A stretch of DNA of 43,085 bases from Kiloniellaceae bacterium (GTDB lineage Bacteria; Pseudomonadota; Alphaproteobacteria; Kiloniellales; Kiloniellaceae). Positions 8,711 through 16,334 of the stretch are shown one piece after another. Below the pieces are notes generated by a model, which had not been told where the DNA came from, searched no databases, and saw only the letters and a list, made by a program, of their open reading frames with translations. Location: assembly GCA_021776195.1 (NCBI GenBank), contig JAJFGK010000128.1:1-43085 (forward strand), given 5' to 3'. Position numbers and translations under genes: made by a program. Each line of letters opens with the position of its first letter. Position 1 is the stretch's first letter.

Positions 8711-8879
8711 GGCGTCGGGAAATCCCAGTTATCCTGAGGCAGCGCCAATTTAGGATCGGATCCTCGCCGGTCAACATCCGTCAAACTGGACGGCCTCCTT
8801 CAACTCGGCCACCATGCCGGACTCGATTCACCCCACAATGGATTCCGCGCCGGGTGCCATGGGGTGCAAGCAGACAACC
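8711..8879. other. Short intergenic gap with palindrome
   Basis: No gene is visible. It contains the perfect palindrome AGGATC-G-GATCCT at 8752-8764, ~45 bases upstream of the DUF1194 start on the minus strand, which may be regulatory. The stretch also lies downstream of the minus-strand dienelactone-hydrolase-like gene. Confidence 0.35.
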
Positions 8880-9629
8880 TTACCTGTCCGCCATGGCAAC
8901 GCCAAGATGGCGGCCGAGGAAGTCATCCAGCACATTGCGCATCGCCTCCGTCGCAACCTGGTCGTAATTCTTGCCTTCGTTGTAGAGATGCTGGGCAAAG
9001 GCGTGGTCGGCACCGGGATAGACATAGGTTTCCATCTGCCCACCCAGGGCGCGTAGCCGTTTCTCGAGACCGGCGTGCTCGACATAGGACCACTCGTCCG
9101 CGGAGCCCGTCACGGCTAGGATGGGGCCGGCCGCGCTCAACATCTTGTCGTCAATGCCGCTAAAACCGCCGCCATAGATGATGGCCACAGACCTCACGAG
9201 ATCTGGATTCTCGGACGCGGCGCGGAGAGCGATTCGTCCCCCCATGCTGTAGCCGACCACGGCGACTGGATTTCGGTCGGCGTTGAGCGCCTTCAGGCCC
9301 GCCAAGACCATGTCTTGCGCGTCGTCGGGATCGAGCGCCGCCGAAAGCCTTTGGGCTTCCTCATGATCGTGAGCGGCTTGTCCGGCAAAAAGGTCGACAG
9401 CTATCGACCTGACTCCCTTGCGGCCCAGCCGGTCAACCGTCTCCTTGGTCAGGTCCGAAATCCCGAACCAATCATGCACGATCAAAACGCCGATTTCCGA
9501 TTCAGCGGGACCGGCTGCAATGGCCTGGAGTTCTTGGCCCTTGTCATCACGCAGGATCAGCATTTCCTCAGCTCTGACCGCAGAACTCGACAGAACCACG
9601 GCAAGCACGAACAGCATCAAGGTGCGCAT
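8880..9629 (-). CDS. Exported dienelactone-hydrolase-family protein
   Basis: A 249-residue alpha/beta hydrolase with a signal peptide (MRTLMLFVLAVVLSSSAVRA). The triad can be placed: nucleophile elbow VGYSMGGR (Ser), Asp in GSADEW, His in GADHAFA. Classical dienelactone hydrolases use Cys at the nucleophile position; here it is Ser, so a different ester or lactone substrate is likely. Start ATG 9629 is preceded by GGAAAGAG; an upstream in-frame extension would hide the signal peptide and is rejected. Two small genes lie upstream on the same strand, possibly one transcript. Confidence 0.85.
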   Translation of the reverse strand: MRTLMLFVLAVVLSSSAVRAEEMLILRDDKGQELQAIAAGPAESEIGVLIVHDWFGISDLTKETVDRLGRKGVRSIAVDLFAGQAAHDHEEAQRLSAALDPDDAQDMVLAGLKALNADRNPVAVVGYSMGGRIALRAASENPDLVRSVAIIYGGGFSGIDDKMLSAAGPILAVTGSADEWSYVEHAGLEKRLRALGGQMETYVYPGADHAFAQHLYNEGKNYDQVATEAMRNVLDDFLGRHLGVAMADR

Positions 9630-9697
9630 CGGACTCTTTCCTTTTGTGTGAGGCCTCAAGGCCCGTGTGAGGCACCGGAAGGACCCGGCCCACGGCA

Positions 9698-9916
9698 TTA
9701 ATGACCATCCCGACTGAAGAACCAGGATAGCAATTCGTGCGGCTCAAGGCGCCGGGGGCCGCGGCCGTAGCCCATATCCATGCCGCCCTTTCCGGCGCCA
9801 AGCCATAGGGCAGGGGGGCGATCTTTTGTCCCGCGCGCCCCCACCCCACGAGTACCAGTCTTGCGATCTTCGGGATCTCGCGTCTTGCGCGGATTGTTTT
9901 TCGGGTTGCCCGTCAT
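9698..9916 (-). CDS. Small hypothetical protein (72 aa)
   Basis: I do not recognise the family. The case for a real gene is a near-consensus ribosome binding site (GGAGG, 5 bases before ATG 9916) and position inside a same-strand series with short gaps (25 bases to the 66-residue gene upstream, 68 to the hydrolase gene downstream). The protein is basic and disordered at the N-terminus (rich in Lys, Arg, Asn, Pro), glycine-rich in the middle (GAGKGGMDMGYGRGP) and ends in a short hydrophobic/aromatic segment HELLSWFF. No signal peptide or metal motif. Confidence 0.5.
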   Translation of the reverse strand: MTGNPKNNPRKTRDPEDRKTGTRGVGARGTKDRPPALWLGAGKGGMDMGYGRGPRRLEPHELLSWFFSRDGH

Positions 9917-9941
9917 GACGACCTCCAATCCCTTGCGGTCA

Positions 9942-10142
9942 TTACTTCGAGTGCTTGCCCATGACCGAAATATGGGATGGCGCCTTGATCAAGGGAACGT
10001 ACCTGGCCCTTGCCTCGAAGTCGGCCTCGATGTGACGGCAGCTAAAGCCAGCCGAACGGGCTTCAAGCAAGGTCTCGATGGGGAACACGACCTCGCGTTG
10101 GCGTTTGCGGTCCCTTTTTGTTTCATGGTCGCGATCGGTCAT
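9942..10142 (-). CDS. Small hypothetical protein (66 aa)
   Basis: A short, charged, probably cytoplasmic protein. The start chosen is ATG 10142, preceded by GGAGGACGAT; the open frame continues upstream to 10475 but that part overlaps the divergent LysR gene. The first ~16 residues are very polar (TDRDHETKRDRKRQRE), followed by a mixed helical region (PIETLLEARSAGFSCRHIEADFEARARYVPLI). I cannot name the family. It is divergent from the LysR gene, the classic arrangement of a LysR regulator with its target. Confidence 0.55.
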   Translation of the reverse strand: MTDRDHETKRDRKRQREVVFPIETLLEARSAGFSCRHIEADFEARARYVPLIKAPSHISVMGKHSK

Positions 10143-10228
10143 ATCGTCCTCCAGTTCGGGGAAAAGCACCTCCGCCTCACAGCCAGCCAGCGGTTTCTGG
10201 CAGGATGACTCGAGCGTTCGAACCGATA

Positions 10229-10240
10229 GAATAGTTATTC
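10229..10240. promoter_or_regulatory. Candidate LysR operator in divergent promoter region
   Basis: The 157-base gap between the divergent 66-residue gene and the LysR gene is AT-rich for this genome and contains the inverted repeat GAATA-GT-TATTC (10229-10240), ~60 bases upstream of the LysR start. Position and symmetry fit a regulator site; the match to any specific LysR box is not strong. Confidence 0.35.
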
Positions 10241-10299
10241 CACTAGATGAGATAAGTCTGTAAGTATGGAAAAGAATATCTTGTTGAACGGAATAAACG

Positions 10300-11226
10300 A
10301 TGGACCATCTGAGCGCGATGCGGATATTTGTCGCCGTCGTCGACGCCCAGGGCTTTTCCGCCGCGGCGCGCGCCTTGTCGATGCCGCTTCCGACGGTCAG
10401 CCGGAAGGTCGTGGAACTGGAGAGGCATCTTGGCGCGCAACTGCTGGTCCGCACGACCCGAAAAACCGCGGTCACGGACGCCGGCCAGCGCTACTACGAC
10501 GACGTGCGGCGGATCCTCGACGATATCGGCGATGCCGAGCGCCAGGTTTCAGGTGAGTATCAGACCCCCAAGGGCCGTTTGACGATGACGGCACCGACGC
10601 TTTTCGGGCGCGCCTATGTGTTGCCGCTTGTCATCGACTTCATGAAGAGCCACCGCGACATCAGCATTCAGCTCTTCCTGACCAACACAGTCGTCGATCT
10701 GCTGGAAGACGACATCAATCTCGGGGTCCGGATCGGCAGCTTGTCGGACAGCTCGATGATCGCCATCGAGACCGGCACTGTCCGGCAGGTCATCTGCGCA
10801 AGTCCCGGCTACCTGGCCCAGCGGCCCCCGCCCGTGGACCCTGGCGATCTGGCCCGGCACCATTGCGTGACCTACCCCAGCGCCGGTCAGCCGGCCGCGT
10901 GGCGCTTCCAAACGGCGTCCCGTAAGCTTCAGTCCTTTCCGGTCCAGACCTCTTTGACGCTCAACTCGATCGAGGGGCACGTTCAGTCGGCGTTGCTGGA
11001 TGCCGGATTGGTTCAGCTCTATTCCTACCAGGCCGCCAGCCACGTCGCCGCTGGCGCGCTGGAGATCGTCCTGGAAGACTATGAATTGGAACCGGCGCCG
11101 GTGAGCCTGGTCTATCCCCAGGGCCGGAGGGTGCCCCAGAAACTGCGAGCCTTTGTCGATTTTGCGATGCCGCGTCTCCGCAGCTGTCTGGATCGAATTG
11201 CCGCGCAGTGTTCGGCACCGCGATAG
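10300..11226 (+). CDS. LysR-family transcriptional regulator
   Basis: A 308-residue regulator of standard length. Residues 1-60 form the winged helix-turn-helix (MRIFVAVVDAQGFSAAARAL, then PTVSRKVVELERHLGAQLL), and residues ~90-300 the periplasmic-binding-protein-like effector domain (GRLTMTAPTLFGRAYVLP onward). The motif pattern is that of the CrgA/DsdC-like branch common in Proteobacteria. It is divergently transcribed from a small hypothetical gene, possibly its target along with the hydrolase gene beyond. Effector unknown. Confidence 0.92.
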   Translation: MDHLSAMRIFVAVVDAQGFSAAARALSMPLPTVSRKVVELERHLGAQLLVRTTRKTAVTDAGQRYYDDVRRILDDIGDAERQVSGEYQTPKGRLTMTAPTLFGRAYVLPLVIDFMKSHRDISIQLFLTNTVVDLLEDDINLGVRIGSLSDSSMIAIETGTVRQVICASPGYLAQRPPPVDPGDLARHHCVTYPSAGQPAAWRFQTASRKLQSFPVQTSLTLNSIEGHVQSALLDAGLVQLYSYQAASHVAAGALEIVLEDYELEPAPVSLVYPQGRRVPQKLRAFVDFAMPRLRSCLDRIAAQCSAPR

Positions 11227-11298
11227 AGGGATCGCTGGCCTGACGCCCCGCGACCGGCTAGAATGAAGCCTCGTTTTCGCGAATCGATGGGCCGGCCC

Positions 11299-11341
11299 GA
11301 CCGGCTTGGGGATGAAAGCCTGACCGGCGTGGGGATGAAAG
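11299..11341 (+). repeat. Two tandem 20-base copies before a small gene
   Basis: GACCGGCTTGGGGATGAAAG (11299-11318) is repeated at 11322-11341 with one change, period 23. The second copy carries the GGGGA that would act as ribosome binding site of the 44-residue gene at 11343, so the duplication probably copied a translation-initiation region. Confidence 0.6.
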
Positions 11342-11342
11342 A

Positions 11343-11477
11343 ATGAAAGCCTTCCTGAGCGGTTGTGCCGCCGCCGTCTTGATCGCCGTTGTCGCCGGCT
11401 TTGCCTTGACCATGATCGATCACTCGGCGGCGACGGTCTATTCGACCGATAATGTGCGTCCGCCCTCGAGCGACTGA
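11343..11477 (+). CDS. Small single-pass membrane peptide (44 aa)
   Basis: A 44-residue open frame with a start-proximal hydrophobic segment (FLSGCAAAVLIAVVAGFALT) followed by a short polar tail ending NVRPPSSD. Similar 40-50 residue proteins starting MKAFL with one membrane helix are widespread in Alphaproteobacteria as uncharacterised proteins, which supports reality. It could be a membrane-anchored peptide or an uncleaved exported peptide. It sits 24 bases before the DJ-1 gene on the same strand. The ribosome binding site is weak (GGGGATGAAAGA). Confidence 0.6.
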   Translation: MKAFLSGCAAAVLIAVVAGFALTMIDHSAATVYSTDNVRPPSSD

Positions 11478-11501
11478 CGTCGTCGTGCGGGTTGTTCGGT
11501 C

Positions 11502-12104
11502 ATGACGGCGATTTGTATCGTCGCGTTCGATGGCTTCACCGATCTCGACGTCTTTCTTCATTGGGATCTGCTGAACCGCCCGAAGCTGATCTTCGGGCCG
11601 GAGGTCTCGCCCTGGGAGGTCCTGCTGGTCGGGACCGAAGAGAGCCACACCTCCGCCGCGGGCATGACGGTCCCGATGCAGGGCTCGGTCGACGAGGCCC
11701 GTTTTGCCGATGCCGTGCTGGTCGCCAGCGGCAAGGCCACGCGCCAGTTGATGTACGACTTCGAATACCTGGCGCGCTTGGCCTTGGATCCGGAAAAGCA
11801 GTTGGTCGCCTCTCAGTGCTCCGGCGCGCTGATCCTCGGCGGCCTCGGGTTGTTGCAAGGCCTGAAGGCGACCACTCACCCCAGTGCCCGCGACGAGCTG
11901 GCCGGCGTCGGCGCACAGGTGGTCGAGGAGTCCCTGGCGATCGAGGGCCGGATAGCCACCGCCGCCGGCTGCCTGGCCGGTGCCGAGCTCAGTCGCTGGC
12001 TGATCGCCCAGCTTGTCGACCAGGCCACGGCCGATCAGTGTCTTGCCTCCGCAGGCCCGGTCGGGGCAGGTGCAACCGCAATGGGCCTTGCCTCGGGCGT
12101 TTGA
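11502..12104 (+). CDS. DJ-1/PfpI (ThiJ) family protein
   Basis: A 200-residue cytoplasmic protein of the class I glutamine-amidotransferase-like fold. It begins with the typical strand TAICIVAFDGFTDLDVF; the nucleophile elbow is SQCSGALILGGLGLLQG with the catalytic-position Cys, and the following KATTHPSARDEL fits the family region after the elbow. Members act as isonitrile hydratases, glyoxalase III-type or deglycase-like enzymes, or as regulator sensor domains; no HTH domain is attached here. Overall resemblance to isonitrile hydratases (InhA) is possible but not proven. It is followed after 19 bases by a nitroreductase. Confidence 0.85.
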   Translation: MTAICIVAFDGFTDLDVFLHWDLLNRPKLIFGPEVSPWEVLLVGTEESHTSAAGMTVPMQGSVDEARFADAVLVASGKATRQLMYDFEYLARLALDPEKQLVASQCSGALILGGLGLLQGLKATTHPSARDELAGVGAQVVEESLAIEGRIATAAGCLAGAELSRWLIAQLVDQATADQCLASAGPVGAGATAMGLASGV

Positions 12105-12123
12105 ATCCTTTCTCCTCGGGCCC

Positions 12124-12951
12124 ATGACCGATCGAAACGACCACGCGGAGGGCGTCAGCCTGACCGCACTGCTGAGGGCCCGATTCGGCGAAGATCTGGC
12201 CGTGCCGGCGAGCCTGGAGGACGATCCGATCCTCTGCGAGATGGCCGGTCACCGCACCATGCGCAAGTACCATGACCGGCCGGTCGACGACGACCTGTTG
12301 CGTCTGGTCTGCGCCTGCGGCTTGTCGGCGCCCTCCAAGAGCGACCTTCAACAGGCCGACATCGTCGTCGTCGCGGACCCGGGCCTGCGCGCCGAGATCG
12401 CAGAGCTCATCCCTTCCATGCCCTGGATCGCCAAGGCCGGGGCCTTTCTGGTGGTCTGCGGCAACAACCGGCGCCAACGCGCCATCGCCGCCCTGCACCA
12501 AGAGCCCTTTCCCAACGATCACCTGGACCCCTTTTTCAATGCCGCGGTCGATGCCGGCCTGGTGCTGGCGCAGTTGCTGCGCGCGGCCGGAGCGGTGGGG
12601 CTCGGTTGCTGTCCGATATCGGTGATCCGCAATCACGCCGCCCGGGTCAGCGAGCTGCTGGCGCTGCCCGATCACGTCTTTCCGGTGGCCGGCCTCTGCC
12701 TGGGCTACCCGGCGGAACAGCGCGCCATCAGCCCGCGCCTCGACCTCGGCCTGACGCTGCACCGTAACCGCTATGACGAAAGCCACTGGGAACGCGACCT
12801 GGAGGCCTACGATAGCCGGCGCGAGGCCCTGCACCGCAGCTGGGGCCAGGAGGACTACCGCTGGTCGCGGGCCAAGGCCCAGCAGTACGCGACCACTCAG
12901 CGCGCCGACTTCGGCGCCTTCGTGCGCGCCAAGGGCTTTTCCCTGGACTGA
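12124..12951 (+). CDS. Nitroreductase-family flavoprotein
   Basis: A 275-residue FMN-dependent oxidoreductase related to NfsA-type NADPH nitroreductases: HRTMRKYHDRPVDDDLL near residue 45, an APSKSDLQQ loop that binds flavin phosphate, a central LVVCGNN strand, and a long C-terminal extension (residues ~215-275) that in NfsA enzymes wraps the dimer partner. Chosen start ATG 12124 begins just after the DJ-1 stop; an upstream in-frame extension to 12013 would overlap that gene heavily. No strong ribosome binding site, so translational coupling is likely. Physiological substrate (quinone, nitro compound, flavin) unknown. Confidence 0.87.
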   Translation: MTDRNDHAEGVSLTALLRARFGEDLAVPASLEDDPILCEMAGHRTMRKYHDRPVDDDLLRLVCACGLSAPSKSDLQQADIVVVADPGLRAEIAELIPSMPWIAKAGAFLVVCGNNRRQRAIAALHQEPFPNDHLDPFFNAAVDAGLVLAQLLRAAGAVGLGCCPISVIRNHAARVSELLALPDHVFPVAGLCLGYPAEQRAISPRLDLGLTLHRNRYDESHWERDLEAYDSRREALHRSWGQEDYRWSRAKAQQYATTQRADFGAFVRAKGFSLD

Positions 12952-13031
12952 GGCACTGGCGCCCCCAGCCTCGCTTGACAGGACTTTCGCCGGGAGGCAC
13001 TGCTTAGCCACAAAACTAGGGAGGACGAGCA

Positions 13032-13466
13032 ATGGGCAGACTTGTTTCGATCGCACAAAAGGCGAAGTCGCGCGCGCCGATGGAGGAATCCGATCGCGCC
13101 GCGGTGACGATGGCGCGGGGCATCGAGGGCGACTCACGCGGCGCGTCGCGCCAGCGTCAGGTGACGGTCCTGTCCGCCGATGTCTGGGCCGAGGTCTGCG
13201 CTGGCCTGGGGGTCGAGGTCCCCTGGACGGTCCGGCGCGCCAACCTGTTGGTCGCGGACGTGACCCTGCCGCGCGCGGTCGGTGCGCGTCTCACCGTCGG
13301 TGCGCTGGAACTCGAGGTCACCGAGGAAACCGCCCCTTGCGAGCGCATGGAAGAACAGCAGCCGGGCCTGCGCGCCGCGCTGATGGACGATTGGCGCGGC
13401 GGGGTCTGCTGCCGGGTTCTGAACGACGCCGAAATCGCCGTAGGTGACAGCGTCGAGGTTAGCTGA
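13032..13466 (+). CDS. MOSC-domain protein
   Basis: A 144-residue stand-alone MOSC domain, the C-terminal module of molybdenum cofactor sulfurase that is also found in proteins handling the cofactor or reducing N-hydroxylated compounds. The middle region (RQVTVLSADVWAEV, then the ANLLVADVTLPRAVGARL stretch) and the conserved Cys in EETAPCERM followed by WRGGVCCRVL are typical. Good ribosome binding site GGGAGGA before ATG 13032. No molybdoenzyme gene is adjacent. Confidence 0.85.
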   Translation: MGRLVSIAQKAKSRAPMEESDRAAVTMARGIEGDSRGASRQRQVTVLSADVWAEVCAGLGVEVPWTVRRANLLVADVTLPRAVGARLTVGALELEVTEETAPCERMEEQQPGLRAALMDDWRGGVCCRVLNDAEIAVGDSVEVS

Positions 13467-13579
13467 CCGCGGGGCCAGGGCGAAAGGGCCGCGCTATCGG
13501 TCCAGGTTCAGCTCCGAACCTTGTTTGGCTCGTCCCCCGGGATTAAGATTCGGCGGTCGGAGGTCAGCGGAAACGCGCG

Positions 13580-14680
13580 ATGGCGGAGAACTATCAGGAA
13601 AAAAAGGGCCAACACGAGGCGCTGGGTATCGCCCAGGTGCGCATGAGCCTGCCCTTCAAGCGCAGCGAAGAGCTCTTGCGGCTGGCGCGCGAGTGGGAGG
13701 GCAAGCGGGTCGGGGCGGAAGAGGGTTCCGACCATCGCACCGCCCTCAACAAGGGCCTGATCGATATCTACCGCACCCTGGAGAAGCGGGTTGGCGACGA
13801 GGGGCAGTTGACGGTCCTGCCGCTGCCGGCGGGCCGCGGGCCCTTCGGCATCGCCGCCGATGTATTGGTCCTGCCGACCGCCGGGACGGTGGACAGCCTG
13901 ACACCTTTCAACCGGCTCGATATGTGGGTCGCCGAGCTCGAGGGCTTCGACAGCACACAGCCACAGCCCAAAAGCCCCAAGCTGAAGCAGGCTCCACCGC
14001 GCCCGCACTCGCGCGACCGCGCCATTCGGGCGCCCTTGCGCATGCGCCAACCGGGGCCGATCCTGGACTATGCCGGCGGTGCCGCGCGCGGCCGCGGGAT
14101 GGCCCGAAAGAACGAATTCGCCGGCGATGCCGGAACCGGCTTCCTCGACAAGCTGATCTCCGATAAGGCCAACAGGCCGACCGATTGGAGCCACCAGCAA
14201 CACGGCGAATCGATGAAGGGCGGGGCCGCTGTCGTGACCCGTGCGCTGACCCGCATCATCTCCGCCAAGACCCCCGCCGGCGCCGAGGGCAAGAAGCTGA
14301 CCGAGGCCCGCAAGGTTGGCGTCAAGCTGGCCCTCGAGGCGGCCCAGACGATCCCCAAGGAGAAGATGACCAGCGGAACGATTCGCAAGGATCAACTGAT
14401 CCGGGCGATCAAGGCCAACGGCAGCTCAAGCCGGGAATGGACCAAGGCGATTTTCGGTCAGCGCGGCGGCCCGGTCGAAGAGGCCCTGCACGGGGCGGTC
14501 ACCGAGGTCGCCAAGGCCTTCTCGCAAGGCCTGCGCAACGCCGACAGTCAGGTCCAGCGCAAGGGCGAGGAGGAGAAGCGCAAGGCGCCGAAAGAAGGCG
14601 AAATGAACGGCACCCGACACAAGGCGCTGAACGACCTGATCAAGGCGGCGTCTCAGAAACTCGGACCTCTGTTGCGCTGA
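13580..14680 (+). CDS. Orphan 366-residue hypothetical protein
   Basis: I do not recognise this protein. It has no signal peptide or membrane segment and is strongly basic. Visible parts: an N-terminal helical region (residues ~20-75, KRSEELLRLAREWEGKR) predicted to be coiled; a compact hydrophobic part at ~85-130 (LTVLPLPAGRGPFGIAADVL); a Pro/Lys/Arg-rich disordered linker at ~135-165; and an alanine/lysine-rich helical C-terminal half (ALTRIISAKTPAGAEGKKL onward) ending in a charged stretch with GEEEKRKAPKEGE. Codon use is like its neighbours, so it is coding. The composition suggests a structural, nucleic-acid-binding or scaffold role rather than an enzyme. Confidence 0.75.
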   Translation: MAENYQEKKGQHEALGIAQVRMSLPFKRSEELLRLAREWEGKRVGAEEGSDHRTALNKGLIDIYRTLEKRVGDEGQLTVLPLPAGRGPFGIAADVLVLPTAGTVDSLTPFNRLDMWVAELEGFDSTQPQPKSPKLKQAPPRPHSRDRAIRAPLRMRQPGPILDYAGGAARGRGMARKNEFAGDAGTGFLDKLISDKANRPTDWSHQQHGESMKGGAAVVTRALTRIISAKTPAGAEGKKLTEARKVGVKLALEAAQTIPKEKMTSGTIRKDQLIRAIKANGSSSREWTKAIFGQRGGPVEEALHGAVTEVAKAFSQGLRNADSQVQRKGEEEKRKAPKEGEMNGTRHKALNDLIKAASQKLGPLLR

Positions 14681-14783
14681 TCGGCTCTAGGCAACCGCTC
14701 CATGCGCCCGCCGCGGCGCGCCGAAACCCAATGACATCAAATGTGATTCCTCCAGCGGCGAGTCGCGTGGCTAAAGTCCCATC

Positions 14784-15458
14784 ATGAGCCCTGCACTGGT
14801 CATATTCGATTGCGACGGCGTCCTGGTCGACAGCGAGGAAGCCTCCAACCGTGCCCTCGGCGAGGCGATCACCGCCGCCGGCTGGCCGATCAGCTACGAG
14901 GAAACCCGGGCGACTTTTATCGGGGGGACCATCGGCGGTGTGAAGGACAGGGTGGAGGAGTGGCTGGGGAGGCCGCTCCCCGAGAGCTGGAGCGCGGATT
15001 TCGATCGCTCTCGCGAAGCGATGTTTCGCCGGGAGGGTGTCCCTGCCATTCCCGGCGTGGAGGCGGTGATCTCACTGCTGCGCGCGCGCGAGACGCCCTA
15101 CTGCGTCGCCTCTTCCGGGCGGCCGGAGAAGATGGCCATAACGCTTCCCCTGGCCGGGCTCGATGGTTATTTCGAGGGCCGGATTTTCTCGGCCTCGATG
15201 GTGCCGCGGCCCAAACCCTATCCCGATCTGTTTCTCTATGCCGCGGCCAGCTTCGACGTCGCGCCGCAGGACGCCGTCGTGATCGAGGATACCGTGGTGG
15301 GGGTGAGCGCGGCGGTGGCCGCCGGCATACCGGTCTTCGGCTTTGCCGCCGACAGCGACCCGGTGGCCCTGGCGGAGGCGGGGGCCAGGGTCTTCGAGTC
15401 CATGGCGGAGCTGCCCGCACTGCTCGGGATCGATTGTACCGAGGGTCATTTCGAATGA
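14784..15458 (+). CDS. HAD-superfamily hydrolase (beta-phosphoglucomutase-like)
   Basis: A 224-residue phosphatase or phosphomutase of HAD subfamily IA. Motif I FDCDGVLVDSE gives the Asp9 nucleophile and Asp11; motif II is the Ser in YCVASSGRPE; motif III Lys in RPKPYPDLF; motif IV VIEDTVVGV. A helical cap lies between residues ~20 and ~85. Its last seven or so codons and its stop fall inside the left hairpin of a dispersed intergenic element (15436-15560), so the present C-terminus may have been shaped by insertion of that element. Specific phosphate ester substrate unknown. Confidence 0.9.
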   Translation: MSPALVIFDCDGVLVDSEEASNRALGEAITAAGWPISYEETRATFIGGTIGGVKDRVEEWLGRPLPESWSADFDRSREAMFRREGVPAIPGVEAVISLLRARETPYCVASSGRPEKMAITLPLAGLDGYFEGRIFSASMVPRPKPYPDLFLYAAASFDVAPQDAVVIEDTVVGVSAAVAAGIPVFGFAADSDPVALAEAGARVFESMAELPALLGIDCTEGHFE

Positions 15459-15560
15459 CCCTCGGGGCCTTCACGCGCCAGGCGGGCTATCCTCGCTGAC
15501 GCTGCGGGCACGCCGTCGCGCTTGCCAGTAGTCATGAGGCATTACTCATGCCTACTGGTA
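15436..15560. repeat. Two-hairpin intergenic element, copy 1
   Basis: A 125-base block starting GTACC and ending GGTA. Hairpin A (15439-15465) has a perfect 12-pair stem CCGAGGGTCATT/AATGACCCTCGG with loop TCG. A core of 44 bases from 15484 matches copy 2 (35462) at 40 positions. Hairpin B (15525-15558) pairs CCAGTAGTCATGAG with CTCATGCCTACTGG with one mismatch around GCATTA. It sits between the convergent HAD and TauE/SafE genes, overlapping the HAD stop and ending five bases from the TauE/SafE stop. Likely a bidirectional 3'-end element or a REP-like mobile palindrome. Confidence 0.7.
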
Positions 15561-15565
15561 TCGAT

Positions 15566-16315
15566 TTACCAAACGAAAGCCCGCAGCATGCTGTAGAGGC
15601 CGAGCGCCAGGAGCGCCGCGAAGAGCACCTGGCGAAAGCGCGCCTCGGGCAGGCGGTGGCGGATGCGCTGGCCCAGGTTCATGCCGATGACCGCCGGCAC
15701 CAGGGCGCTGGCGGAGAGGACGATCAAGTCGCTGGTGAGCAGGGCGTGCTGAGCCATGCCGGCGCCGAGCGCCAGGGTCAGCACCAGGAAGGACATGCCC
15801 AGCGCCTGCACCAACTGATCGCGTGGCAGGCCGAGCGCCTGGAGATAGAGCAGGCCGGGAATGATGAAGGAGCCGAGATAGCCCGTGGCAATCCCGCCAA
15901 GCCCGCCCATCAGCGGCGACAGCCAGCCTTCCCAGGCGCGCCTGGGCGGCCGGATCTGCGGCGTCAAGAGGCTGTAGCCGGCATAGAGTGTGAGGACGAT
16001 CCCGAAGAGCCCGGTCAGGACGAGCGGGTCCGCCCGGGCCAGGAAGGCCGTGGCCAGAACCGTGCCGACGGCCGAGGCGAGCAGCAGGCCCCAAAGCCGT
16101 TTGGTCAACATGGCCAGGTAGCCCCCGGCGAGGCCCTGCCAGGCGTTGGTCAGGAGCGACGGCACGAGGATCAGGGCCATGGCCTCCTTATGGCCGAGCA
16201 GGGTGGAGAGCAGGGCCAGCGAGACCGTCGGCAGGCCGAGGCCCACCACGCCCTTGATCGAGCCGGCCAGCAGGAAGGTCCCCATCACCAGGGCGAAGGT
16301 CTCGACGGTCAACAC
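15566..16315 (-). CDS. TauE/SafE-family membrane permease
   Basis: A 249-residue inner-membrane protein with about eight hydrophobic helices, starting MLTVETFALVMGTFLLAGSIKGVVGLGLPT, where the GxxxGxxGxG-like glycine pattern near residue 25 is typical of the family. A second related half follows (LMGGLGGIATGYLGSFIIPGLLYLQ), reflecting the internal duplication of TauE/SafE proteins. Family members are proposed exporters of sulfite, sulfoacetate or organosulfonates. It lies directly downstream of a SnoaL-like gene (19 bases) on the same strand, with no sulfur enzyme adjacent, so the substrate is open. Confidence 0.87.
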   Translation of the reverse strand: MLTVETFALVMGTFLLAGSIKGVVGLGLPTVSLALLSTLLGHKEAMALILVPSLLTNAWQGLAGGYLAMLTKRLWGLLLASAVGTVLATAFLARADPLVLTGLFGIVLTLYAGYSLLTPQIRPPRRAWEGWLSPLMGGLGGIATGYLGSFIIPGLLYLQALGLPRDQLVQALGMSFLVLTLALGAGMAQHALLTSDLIVLSASALVPAVIGMNLGQRIRHRLPEARFRQVLFAALLALGLYSMLRAFVW

Positions 16316-16334
16316 CGAGCGGATCGGGCTCCGA

